Source of the DNA: Candidatus Roizmanbacteria bacterium
Lineage (GTDB): Bacteria > Patescibacteriota > Microgenomatia > UBA1406 > GWC2-37-13
DNA length: 26,108 bases
Assembly: GCA_027002315.1 (NCBI GenBank)
Contig: JALWZV010000014.1
Coordinates: forward strand, 1-26,108
Direction of reading: 5' to 3'
Positions 1 through 7,300 of this stretch are shown here, piece by piece. The notes below the pieces were generated by a model that was not told the origin of the DNA, did not search any database, and saw only the letters and a program-made list of their open reading frames with translations. Each line of letters begins with the position of its first letter. Position 1 is the stretch's first letter. Position numbers and translations under genes: made by a program.

Positions 1-144
1 CAACAGTGGCAATAACTAAGAAGAAGTAATCAAACCTTAATACAAAACTTAAAGAGAGTTTGGTTTAAATACAGAAGCATAGGTTATATAGGTAATACGA
101 GTTGACATAGGGTGTCTCGTAGGTTGAAGGTTGAATATTGCTTA

Positions 145-1110
145 TTAATTCGCCGTTGGTAACGACTGCTCTCTATTGCCTATAAAAACAACATTAGAAC
201 CTTGGCTAAACCTTTTAAATTTATGTAAAGCTCCCAACAGTTCGGCAGTAATTAAGTTCATACCTAACTGTAAACGGTAAAAAAGGTCAAGGTCCATATC
301 TTTTGCCCTGTCTCCAGCTAGCTCTTTGAAAGCTGTCAAAACCTCATCGTTTGCCGTCGCCCAAGCATCCCATCTAAATGTCGGGTTCTCATCATATAAA
401 TCACCAACATCTAGCGTCTTGCCTTTTTCATGATTAATAACTAAATGGGCTTCGTCAGCCTTATGATTTCCTGTCAGAACAACAACTTCTGCCCCTGCTT
501 TAAAAAGTTTATGAATAACTTCTGACTTTTTTGTATCAGAAAGAGTAGAAATATCTATATCTTTACCAAATACTTTCTTCATAATCTTAACAACTCGCTT
601 TCTTATTCCTAAAAACCCACAGCCTAAAACATCATCTCCTCCTTCCAACAAAGCTTTTATATCTCCATGGTGATCATCCATGTGAATAACCATCTTCCCC
701 CAACCCATCTCTTCATAAAGCTGTTTTGTTTTTTCTATTGCTTCATCTGTCTCATAACCCATCATCTCAAACATCGTTACCCAACCTAAAGCTCCACCCG
801 GAAAAGCTGGTCTTAACATAGCCTCTTGTATGTCTTTTCGTTCTGTCGTAGTAGCCACCTGATTATCTTCTCCATGTTTAACTACTGTACCAATCTTTCT
901 TTCATCCATACAATAACCCATTCCAGGATTAGCATCAACTAATTTTTCTTTGTAAAACCCTCCTCTCTCTGACTCAGAATCTAAAACTCCTCTATTTATA
1001 AGGTTATCCACTAAGCTTCCTCTTCTTAAGAATCTGTTATTTGATAAAAATCTCATTTTAAAAGCAACTGCTTTATCTTTAATACGCTCAGTAATTTTTT
1101 TCCCTTCCAT
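145..1110 (-). CDS. putative carbonic-anhydrase-like metalloprotein
   Basis: A 321-residue soluble protein with no signal peptide or membrane segment. Visible motifs are CMDER at residues 67-71, FPGGALGW at 103-110, HMDDHHGD at 143-150 and GCGF at 163-166. A Cys-x-Asp-x-Arg followed by His and then Cys is the zinc/cadmium ligand order of beta and zeta (CDCA-type) carbonic anhydrases, so a related metal site is plausible. The His-to-Cys spacing is longer than the HxxC of classical beta enzymes, and a second His-rich stretch (GNHKADEAH) follows, so the match is remote. The ATG start is at 1110. No Shine-Dalgarno is visible, and a TATAAT lies at 1143-1148 about 32 nt upstream. It is divergent from the regulator starting at 1240. 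The ligand reading is inference; activity could differ entirely. Confidence 0.45.
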   Translation of the reverse strand: MEGKKITERIKDKAVAFKMRFLSNNRFLRRGSLVDNLINRGVLDSESERGGFYKEKLVDANPGMGYCMDERKIGTVVKHGEDNQVATTTERKDIQEAMLRPAFPGGALGWVTMFEMMGYETDEAIEKTKQLYEEMGWGKMVIHMDDHHGDIKALLEGGDDVLGCGFLGIRKRVVKIMKKVFGKDIDISTLSDTKKSEVIHKLFKAGAEVVVLTGNHKADEAHLVINHEKGKTLDVGDLYDENPTFRWDAWATANDEVLTAFKELAGDRAKDMDLDLFYRLQLGMNLITAELLGALHKFKRFSQGSNVVFIGNREQSLPTAN

Positions 1111-1142
1111 AAAAATAAATAAAAACTTAATAGTAAAAGAGG

Positions 1143-1148
1143 ATTATA
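1143..1148 (-). promoter_or_regulatory. -10 box for the carbonic-anhydrase-like gene
   Basis: The minus strand reads TATAAT here, giving a predicted transcription start near 1136 and a leader of about 26 nt before the ATG at 1110. No convincing -35 hexamer is present. The -35 region falls at the edge of the 11-bp repeats starting at 1170. Confidence 0.45.
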
Positions 1149-1169
1149 AAGTACGTCCGTAGATTCAGC

Positions 1170-1218
1170 TTGACTTAAAATTGACATAATTCTGACAAAA
1201 ATAATAAAAATTTGTCAG
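1170..1218. promoter_or_regulatory. operator-like 11-bp direct repeats plus inverted repeat
   Basis: Three copies of TTGAC/TTGAC/CTGAC start at 1170, 1181 and 1192, exactly 11 bp apart, forming consecutive units TTGACTTAAAA, TTGACATAATT and CTGACAAAAAT. An inverted copy, TTTGTCAG at 1211-1218, pairs perfectly with CTGACAAA at 1192-1199. OmpR/PhoB-family winged helices bind head-to-tail sites with 11-bp spacing, and the gene starting at 1240 has such a domain, so autoregulation is likely. The site also lies just upstream of the divergent -10 at 1143-1148 and could control both genes. Confidence 0.55.
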
Positions 1219-1226
1219 GATTCTGG

Positions 1227-1232
1227 TACAAT
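1227..1232 (+). promoter_or_regulatory. extended -10 box for the winged-helix regulator
   Basis: TGGTACAAT supplies an extended -10 (TGn plus TACAAT). The box ends 7 nt before the ATG at 1240, which implies a leaderless or nearly leaderless transcript. The operator-like repeats end 8 nt upstream. Confidence 0.5.
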
Positions 1233-1239
1233 ATGACTA

Positions 1240-2487
1240 ATGGATAAAAGTAATATTCTTGACTCTGTCACTCCAGAGATATTTGAACGAGATGCTACAA
1301 ATTGGTTAAGGATAATTCGATATCATGAATCGGGACTAATCATCTCCTTTCAACAAGATGTGTTTTATCGTGTCTCCCAAATTATTCGTAATAAAAAAAT
1401 CTTAAAAAATGTTCTTGGTCGTTATTATCTTAAATATATTATTGGCTATGTCTCTCTAGAAAAAGAAGATATTACTAATCAAATTAAAGAAACAATCCTT
1501 CAGATAGCTAAACAAAGAAAAATATCTATTCCAAAAGAGCGAAAAAACAATCTTGAAAGTATTATTCATCACTTAGAAAAATTAGGTTATGATATCGGCC
1601 TATTTGTTTTTTATATCAATGACGCTTTAGAAAATAAAAAGGAAACTCATCATCTTAAAGAGCTTGAGTATCTAACAAGAAACTATAAAAATTTTTCTCT
1701 TATCTGTTTTTCCTATAAAAACATTGCTTATTCCCGATTTAAAGACTATATCTCTAATTACTCCTTTCTTTTTACCAATGTAATGATTTATCCTCTATAT
1801 AATACAAGGGACTCTATTTTTTTTATTAATCTAAACTGCAAAAACTGGCAAATTAAGCTTGATAAAAAAACAAAAGAAAAGATTCGTTACTATACCGGCG
1901 GTTACCACTGGCTTTCCCGCCATATTCTCCGTTTTCTAAGAAATCATCCTAAAAAAACCCTTAATCAAGCTTTAAAAGATGAATTTCTTTATAGAAAAGT
2001 TTATTCTCTCTGGCAAAGATTAACTAAGAAAGAACAGGATATTCTAGAAAATATTTACCTTAAAGTATTAACAGATAAGGATATCTCATCAGAAGAGTTT
2101 AATTATCTTTTAAAGACTCGCTTAATCATTCAAGAAAATAATAATTTTTATCTCGGTATTAAACTCTTTTCAATGATAATTGATAAAAAAAAGAGAATTT
2201 CTTTATTTCATGTTAAAAATGGTAAGATTTTTTTTAGAGAAAAGATTATCAATAGTCATTTTTCATCAAAAGAGCTTGCTTTATTAAGTTTATTTATTAA
2301 TGAACAAGGAAACATTGTTCATAGGGATAAGATCGCCAAAACACTATGGAAAGCAAAATGGGAAGAGAAATACTCTGATTGGGCTATCGATAGACTTGTG
2401 TATCGATTAAGAAAAAAAATTGTTTCCTTAGGGCTTGACAGAAACCTCGTCAGAACTATAAAAAAAAGAGGTTTTATCTTTGCTTAG
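1240..2487 (+). CDS. regulator: degenerate STAND/AAA-like domain plus OmpR-type winged helix
   Basis: A 415-residue protein. The C-terminal ~90 residues look like a Trans_reg_C (OmpR/PhoB) winged helix: SSKELALLSLFINEQG, HRDKIAKTLW, AIDRLVYRLRKKI and a terminal TIKKRGFIFA hairpin. The N-terminal ~300 residues have the outline of a STAND/AAA_16 ATPase: a strand GLIISFQQDVFYRVSQII where the P-loop should be, a Walker-B-like GLFVFYINDALE, a sensor-like strand and a YTGGYHWLSRHIL segment resembling the GG motif of these ATPases. The Walker A GxxxxGK[ST] is absent, so nucleotide binding is probably lost. The start follows a -10 box by 7 nt. Its 3' end overlaps the convergent gene by 14 bp. Likely a DNA-binding regulator of itself and perhaps of the divergent gene. 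Confidence 0.6.
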   Translation: MDKSNILDSVTPEIFERDATNWLRIIRYHESGLIISFQQDVFYRVSQIIRNKKILKNVLGRYYLKYIIGYVSLEKEDITNQIKETILQIAKQRKISIPKERKNNLESIIHHLEKLGYDIGLFVFYINDALENKKETHHLKELEYLTRNYKNFSLICFSYKNIAYSRFKDYISNYSFLFTNVMIYPLYNTRDSIFFINLNCKNWQIKLDKKTKEKIRYYTGGYHWLSRHILRFLRNHPKKTLNQALKDEFLYRKVYSLWQRLTKKEQDILENIYLKVLTDKDISSEEFNYLLKTRLIIQENNNFYLGIKLFSMIIDKKKRISLFHVKNGKIFFREKIINSHFSSKELALLSLFINEQGNIVHRDKIAKTLWKAKWEEKYSDWAIDRLVYRLRKKIVSLGLDRNLVRTIKKRGFIFA

Positions 2488-4015
2488 AGGACAAACTATC
2501 AGAAAGATATTTATAAATCCTTTCCTCATAGGTTGAGATGTCAGGATATTTTTTCTCCAAAGACAAAAGTTCATCAAAAAACTGCCAATTATCAATAATA
2601 TTAGCATCAATATCTGTTTCTGTTTTTTTCGCCAGTTGAGGAAAAAATTTTTCTAAAAGACCGCTTCGCTTCCCATATTCTAAAAAACGATGAGGAGAGA
2701 TGAACATAGCAACAAGAAGATTGCTTGTTATCATTCGAACCATAACTGGAGATAAAGAGTCAAGCTCTAAATCTTTTATTCCCTCCTCGATTCTTTTTAA
2801 CGTATTTTCTTCTATTCTTTGTTGTTCAGAACTTTCCTCAAGTTCTGCCTCCATCGCCTGCCAGATAACTCGAGTAGCTGTTTCTATCTTCACAGCTGGA
2901 TTAACTATTGTTTCCCAGTTTTTACCCAAAGCAACAGGCTTTTCTAACTTCCTTTTTACTCTTTTAGGTACTTTTGCTAAAACATCTAAAAAATCCCCTC
3001 TCAACTCTGGACTTACAGACCGAGTTCTAACAGGTATTTCTTGATCCCAAGTAGTAGTGTTTTTCTCTCCTCTAACAGAGGAGCTTTTATTTCCTATTAA
3101 CTGAAAATCAATTGTTACTAAAGGATAAAAAGGCTTAGTTGAATCAATATTATTATCTGTCTGACCAGGATAAAATCCAGCTGAAACTTTAATCACCTCT
3201 ATTCCATTTCCTATCTTAACTCTTCTCATTCCAAAAAATAAATCCCCCCAATCAACAGGAAAACCATCAACTACCGAAGAAGGTATATTCTGGGCTGGAA
3301 CCGTTGTTTGAACAAGAAGGTCGTAAAACTCTTTTCCGCCTTCTTGCTTTTCAAAAACTTTTATTTTTCTACTTATAACATCATTAACGAATCCTGCTTG
3401 GCTACTAGGTAATTCTATTTTAGGATTAACTGACCATTGACTCATTAGCAAAGGATTTTTCTTATCAATATCCCAACTCAAAGCGCCAGCCAAACGAACA
3501 AGAAAATTATCTTTTAACTGCTTATAGAATTTTGTTCTTTTCTCTTCATCTAAATAAAGACGAAAGTCTATATCTGATCCAGCAAGCAAAGTCTTAAAAA
3601 CATGTTTTGCCTCATCATCTTGAATCTCATCAAGATGAGAACGTAACTGACTAGAGAAATTTAATAATCTTCCTAAAAGGTATCGACTATGGCTTTCAGT
3701 GGTCTTAAAAGAAACAATATCTCTAACACTGCTATCAACTAGAGACAGTTTTCCATACTGCTCAGCAAAATACGCCAAAGGAGCAACAAAGCCGTTAAAA
3801 GCTCTTTGAGTAAAGAACTCATTTACTCCTCCTAAAGGCTCTCTTAAAGTTGACAATGATAATGGAGTTGCTCCTCTTACCTCTGTTTTTTCTAGAGGCA
3901 AAATAGGTCTCATTTCATTAGTTCTTCCATTGAATAAAGTTCTTAAAGAAACACTATTTTCTGGAGGATGAATCCGCCTTTCTAATCTGTGAAGAATCGG
4001 TTCTAATAATTCCAT
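2474..4015 (-). CDS. hypothetical protein, large, unknown function
   Basis: I do not recognise this ~513-residue protein. It is soluble, charged, and has no signal peptide or clear membrane helix. A Glu/Lys-rich helical stretch (AMEAELEESSEQQRIEENTL and onward) lies in the last third, and a short strand-rich part (KIGNGIEVIKVSAGFYPG) sits in the middle. The frame opens with TTG at 4034-4036; I prefer the ATG at 4013-4015 seven codons later, though neither has a Shine-Dalgarno. It starts 33 nt after the stop of the upstream gene (12 nt if TTG is used), so the two are probably co-transcribed and work together. Its 3' end overlaps the convergent regulator gene by 14 bp. Confidence 0.6.
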   Translation of the reverse strand: MELLEPILHRLERRIHPPENSVSLRTLFNGRTNEMRPILPLEKTEVRGATPLSLSTLREPLGGVNEFFTQRAFNGFVAPLAYFAEQYGKLSLVDSSVRDIVSFKTTESHSRYLLGRLLNFSSQLRSHLDEIQDDEAKHVFKTLLAGSDIDFRLYLDEEKRTKFYKQLKDNFLVRLAGALSWDIDKKNPLLMSQWSVNPKIELPSSQAGFVNDVISRKIKVFEKQEGGKEFYDLLVQTTVPAQNIPSSVVDGFPVDWGDLFFGMRRVKIGNGIEVIKVSAGFYPGQTDNNIDSTKPFYPLVTIDFQLIGNKSSSVRGEKNTTTWDQEIPVRTRSVSPELRGDFLDVLAKVPKRVKRKLEKPVALGKNWETIVNPAVKIETATRVIWQAMEAELEESSEQQRIEENTLKRIEEGIKDLELDSLSPVMVRMITSNLLVAMFISPHRFLEYGKRSGLLEKFFPQLAKKTETDIDANIIDNWQFFDELLSLEKKYPDISTYEERIYKYLSDSLSSKQR

Positions 4016-4048
4016 ATTGTTAATAAAGTTTAACAAAACAGCGTCAGG

Positions 4049-6307
4049 TTATAAAGCTGCATTCATCGATTCCACACTTTCTTTTATCCGACGATAAATC
4101 TCAGCATTTAAAACCGCTCCCCATAAAACATAGGCCAATGGAAATCTGCCAGGAGGAGACGTAAGTATTCTCTTTTTGCTATACAACCTATCATTTACTT
4201 CTTTTATCTCTCTTTGACCTTTTTCAAATATCTGAAACTCTCTCTGAACCCACTTACCATCATATGTTTTACCTCTCACAACAAACTTTACCCATTTGTG
4301 AGGAGGATTTGAAGCTGCGCTTTTAGGAATACCTTCCTTCTTTAAATGCTTTCCGAACCAATTCTCTATTGTTTTTCCATATTCATCATAGTTATCAAAA
4401 CGTAAACTAAGTACTTTAAATTTATCGAGTTGACTGTATCTATCAAGTATTGCTTTTACTACCTCTCCCACTCCCTCAAAACCGGAGTCATCGTTAAGCT
4501 CAATGCTCAATCCTTCAAAGTCAGTTACTAAATACAATAATAAAGGAATATCTGCTATTTTTTCAGGTAACTCCGTATTAATCATATCTTTTCCACGCTC
4601 TAAAATTTTTCTGAACATAGAGCTGTATGTTTTGGTTCTTTGCTCAACAGTAACAGGATGTCCCGCAATTTGTTTGTTTCTTAAAATAGAATAAAAGACT
4701 GTTTTGTCCATCCTGCTGTTTGCCTCAATAACCATTCTTCTAATGCGACTCATCTCTAAACTAGAGATAACTTTTCTAATAGCTCTCCATCTATTATTCG
4801 GATTACTATTTATATCTGAAGGTTTGCATTCCCCTCCGCTGGATCTTACACATGAGATTCCGAAGAAAAGTTTAACTAAAAGTGCTAAATTATCTAAGTC
4901 CTTAACAAAATCGTAATTCACAGCTGGTCGTCTTCGAGAAACGGTAGGATCAAAAATATCTCTTAACTCTTCTTCGAAAAGTTCACCATCTCTCCAATCA
5001 ACATCATTCAACCAAAATCCCAATTCTCCTAGTTTTGACTCTAGAGACTCTTTCCAATCCTCATCTGTAGCATTAAGCAAAACAGGATTTTCTACTAGAT
5101 CCTGTAAAGAACCGATCTGAAGCTTGTTTTTATCGGCACCAGCAACATCATAGAGCATATCAAATAAAGCTCTAAAAATAGGCGAGATTCTCGCTATTTT
5201 ATCTATCATTCTGGGACTAATGCTATAAAAACCAGCTTTTAGTATAATCTGAGCCAATAAAAAATCTTTCTGAGAATTAGTTTTTTCTAAACACCGCAAA
5301 CTCTCCTCTAACCACATCTCACTGTAAGTTTTTTCCGCAAGATACCCAATATCTTGATGCGATATGTCAACTGAGTGCAAATCTATAAGTATATTTCTCA
5401 AAGTCCGCCTGCCCTGTTCTAGCGATCTCATCCTCGTGCTTGTATTCTTAGGAGCAATACCCTTCACAGCTTCCAATCTACCTTTTATGCTTCTTTTTGA
5501 TTCAATACTATCCAATCGCTCTTTAAAAACATCATCATTTTTCATCATACCTACCATCCTCTCAACAATATCTCGCCAGATTAATAAATCCTCATACTGA
5601 GACCAAAATTGTATCTCACTCCTTAATCTTGTAGTTTGCTTCTCATTCTCATCATTCATTGCGTATCCATTAGGTTTTAGCGCCCAGCTCTCTACAGCCT
5701 TATTATCAAAAAAATCATCCAGTTCGTTAGGTAAGATAAGCTCATATCCGCTAATATTTCGATCTGGATCAAAGCTTGCAACAACAGCAAAAGGGGGAAG
5801 TTTACCCATCACCACCGTCTCTCTTTTTTTAATATCGTTGCCTTTTCGAGGATGCCTAAACTGATACTCTCTGTCTCCCGAATTCTTCACATCTCTAATA
5901 ACAGCTGTATCAAGCTCACTATACGCAACCTCAGACGCAAAACTTAATATTGAATCAATATCCAGTTTTTGGTTTATATCATCAGATATTCTTTTAGATG
6001 GAAAAATTAGCCCACGATGTCCTTCTTTTTGGACACTTACCACTCTCAGCAAATAAGGTAACTTTCCTTTACTTTGTATCATCTCTTCAAACTCTGTTCT
6101 AAAAAAAGACTGCCAGTCTGACCTAACCTGCAAAGGAACAAGTGTGACTGCCCTACTAATTTCTGGAACAGCTTCTTGTTCTTGTTTACCCCCTGCTCCC
6201 AGGTTTAGACCATGTAAAGCTTGAATAATTGCACGTAACTTACTTTTTCCCCACCAGTCTTGCAGTTTTTCTTTAAAACTACCAAATTGTGGTTCTCTTT
6301 CACTCAT
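4049..6307 (-). CDS. hypothetical protein, ~750 residues, unknown function
   Basis: A soluble protein of 752 residues from the ATG at 6305-6307; a TTG three codons upstream (6314-6316) would give 755. No family is recognised with confidence. The C-terminal ~170 residues contain DFEGLSIEL, a predicted alternating strand/helix region, HKWVKFVVRGKTYDGKW and a strand ending REFQIF. The order D-x-x-G, later W/Y, then E-x-Q-I faintly recalls the RelA/SpoT nucleotidyltransferase core, but catalytic residues are not convincing and I treat this as a weak guess. The N-terminus has an amphipathic LQDWWGKSKLRAIIQAL segment. It is the first gene of a two-gene minus-strand unit with the 513-residue protein. 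Confidence 0.6.
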   Translation of the reverse strand: MSEREPQFGSFKEKLQDWWGKSKLRAIIQALHGLNLGAGGKQEQEAVPEISRAVTLVPLQVRSDWQSFFRTEFEEMIQSKGKLPYLLRVVSVQKEGHRGLIFPSKRISDDINQKLDIDSILSFASEVAYSELDTAVIRDVKNSGDREYQFRHPRKGNDIKKRETVVMGKLPPFAVVASFDPDRNISGYELILPNELDDFFDNKAVESWALKPNGYAMNDENEKQTTRLRSEIQFWSQYEDLLIWRDIVERMVGMMKNDDVFKERLDSIESKRSIKGRLEAVKGIAPKNTSTRMRSLEQGRRTLRNILIDLHSVDISHQDIGYLAEKTYSEMWLEESLRCLEKTNSQKDFLLAQIILKAGFYSISPRMIDKIARISPIFRALFDMLYDVAGADKNKLQIGSLQDLVENPVLLNATDEDWKESLESKLGELGFWLNDVDWRDGELFEEELRDIFDPTVSRRRPAVNYDFVKDLDNLALLVKLFFGISCVRSSGGECKPSDINSNPNNRWRAIRKVISSLEMSRIRRMVIEANSRMDKTVFYSILRNKQIAGHPVTVEQRTKTYSSMFRKILERGKDMINTELPEKIADIPLLLYLVTDFEGLSIELNDDSGFEGVGEVVKAILDRYSQLDKFKVLSLRFDNYDEYGKTIENWFGKHLKKEGIPKSAASNPPHKWVKFVVRGKTYDGKWVQREFQIFEKGQREIKEVNDRLYSKKRILTSPPGRFPLAYVLWGAVLNAEIYRRIKESVESMNAAL

Positions 6308-6328
6308 AACACGCAAATAGGTAATATT

Positions 6329-6344
6329 ATTATAGGATATTATA
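6329..6344 (-). promoter_or_regulatory. two tandem -10 boxes for the 4049-6307 gene
   Basis: On the minus strand TATAAT occurs at 6329-6334 and again at 6339-6344, upstream of the ATG at 6307. The nearer box predicts a leader of about 15 nt. No clear -35 hexamer. Confidence 0.4.
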
Positions 6345-6414
6345 GCACATAACTGCTTATGTTTTCTGACTACAGATTGAACCTTGTCGCACTTGACAAT
6401 GATTACTCTAACAA

Positions 6415-6459
6415 CGTCATCGTGAGGATCCCGACTCGTCGGGAGAGCGTGGCGATCTC
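6415..6459 (+). repeat. palindromic interspersed repeat, solitary forward copy
   Basis: Begins CGTCATCGTGAGGATC and ends GGCGATCTC, with an internal CCCGAC-TC-GTCGGG hairpin. It is a diverged member of the CATTGCGAG...GCAATCCCCGCC repeat, six bases upstream of the element that carries the GIY-YIG gene, and has no inverted partner of its own. Confidence 0.7.
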
Positions 6460-6465
6460 AAACAT

Positions 6466-6888
6466 CGTCATTGCGAGGAGTAAAACGACGAGGCAATCCC
6501 CGCCCTCATTCTATAAAATAATCTTATGAAGAAAAAACAAGGATATGTATATATACTCACAAATAGAGCAAACACTGTTTTATACACAGGAGTAACTAGT
6601 AACCTTGTAAAGAGAATCTGGGAACACAAAAACAACATTGTTCAAGGATTTACTCAAAAATATAGTTTACATAAATTAGTTTATTATGAAGTGTTTAATT
6701 CTATAGAAAAAGCTATTGAAAGAGAAAAACAGATAAAATCAGGATCAAGAAAAAAGAAAATAGATTTAATAAACACAATAAATAAAGAGTGGCAAGATCT
6801 ATATAAGACACTTGTTTAGTTTTGTCTTTGTTCTCGTTAGGGCGGAGATCACTTCGTCAGTCGCTAACACTCCTTCCTTGCGATGACG
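6466..6888. mobile_element. candidate autonomous GIY-YIG element with inverted repeat ends (unit 1)
   Basis: The left end (6466-6504) is CGTCATTGCGAGGAG...GCAATCCCCGCC. The right end (6841-6888) is the same repeat inverted: GGCGGAGATC...TTGCGATGACG. Between them lie a short leader with TAAAAT at 6514-6519, the GIY-YIG ORF (6526-6819) and a trailer AGTTTTGTCTTTGTTCTCG. The leader and trailer recur in the neighbouring ORF-less units, which marks 6466-6888 as one element and them as deletion derivatives. Mobility is inferred, not shown. Confidence 0.55.
6526..6819 (+). CDS. GIY-YIG nuclease superfamily protein (YhbQ/UPF0213-like)
   Basis: A 97-residue single-domain GIY-YIG protein. GYVYI (6-10) and YTGVT (20-24) are the two halves of the signature, R30 is the conserved arginine after the motif, and E67 in AIEREKQIK fits the catalytic glutamate. 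Length and the GFTQKYSLHKLVYYE core are typical of the small stand-alone UPF0213 type. The family supplies a metal-dependent endonuclease active site; substrates of stand-alone members are poorly known. The gene is isolated between repeat copies and has no operon partner. A TAAAAT box 6 nt before the ATG suggests its own leaderless promoter. Its start region (ATGAAGAA) is echoed in nearby ORF-less repeat units, so it probably belongs to, and perhaps mobilises, the repeat. Confidence 0.85.
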   Translation: MKKKQGYVYILTNRANTVLYTGVTSNLVKRIWEHKNNIVQGFTQKYSLHKLVYYEVFNSIEKAIEREKQIKSGSRKKKIDLINTINKEWQDLYKTLV

Positions 6889-6898
6889 TGAGAGAGTA

Positions 6899-7033
6899 GT
6901 CATTGCGAGCGCTAGCGAAGCAATCCCCGCCATCATGTTTTTTAATATAATCTATGAAGAATTAAACAATAGCCAGTTTTGTTTTCATATAGTCGGAGAT
7001 CGCCGCGCTCGTTTACACTCGCTCGCGATGACG
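6899..7033. mobile_element. MITE-like derivative of the GIY-YIG element (unit 2)
   Basis: The forward end at 6899-6931 is GTCATTGCGAGCGC...GCAATCCCCGCC; the inverted end at 6994-7033 is CGGAGATCGCC...GCGATGACG. The 61-nt centre retains TTTAATATAATCTATGAAGA, matching the nuclease leader and first codons, followed soon by a TAA, and CAGTTTTGTTTTCATATAG, matching the nuclease trailer. It is separated from unit 1 by the 10-nt junction TGAGAGAGTA. Confidence 0.6.
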
Positions 7034-7043
7034 TGAGAAAGTA

Positions 7044-7210
7044 GTCATTGCGAGGAACGTAGTGACGTGGCAATCCCCGCCGGTATGGTGTTTAATACTA
7101 ACACCAACAGTCAGTTTTGTTCTCATATAGGCGGAGATCGTCAGGCGGAGCCTGATCCGGCTTCGCCATGACCACGCTCTCCCGACGAGTCGGGATCGCT
7201 CGCGATGACG
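7044..7210. mobile_element. MITE-like derivative of the GIY-YIG element (unit 3)
   Basis: The forward end at 7044-7081 and the inverted end at 7131-7210 flank a 49-nt centre ending CAGTTTTGTTCTCATATAG, the same trailer as unit 2, but without the ATGAAG remnant. The right end is expanded to 80 bp by extra hairpins: TCAGGC-GGA-GCCTGA at 7141-7155 and CCCGAC-GA-GTCGGG. The junction to unit 2 is TGAGAAAGTA. Confidence 0.55.
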
Positions 7211-7228
7211 TACCAGATGCCAGATACT

Positions 7229-7285
7229 AAATACTAGATATCATAGCGAAGCTAGATCACGCTCCGCGTGACAAAATACTAGATA
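7229..7285. repeat. 12-bp direct repeat flanking a 33-bp hairpin insert
   Basis: AAATACTAGATA occurs at 7229-7240 and again at 7274-7285. The 33 bp between contain two hairpins, TAGC-GAA-GCTA (7244-7254) and TCACGC-TCC-GCGTGA (7257-7271). The arrangement resembles a small palindromic insertion with a target-site duplication. Confidence 0.5.
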
Positions 7286-7300
7286 CAGTTATATTTGTTT

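Noticed and set aside
116..125. CTCGTAGGTT near the left edge as a palindromic element
   Set aside because: Only the 10-bp right-end word matches 25941-25950; no left end or hairpin could be seen, so it is not listed as a feature.
2700..3044. 114-residue plus-strand ORF
   Set aside because: It is antisense to the 513-residue protein gene, rich in Ser/Leu as expected for a complement shadow, and has no motif.
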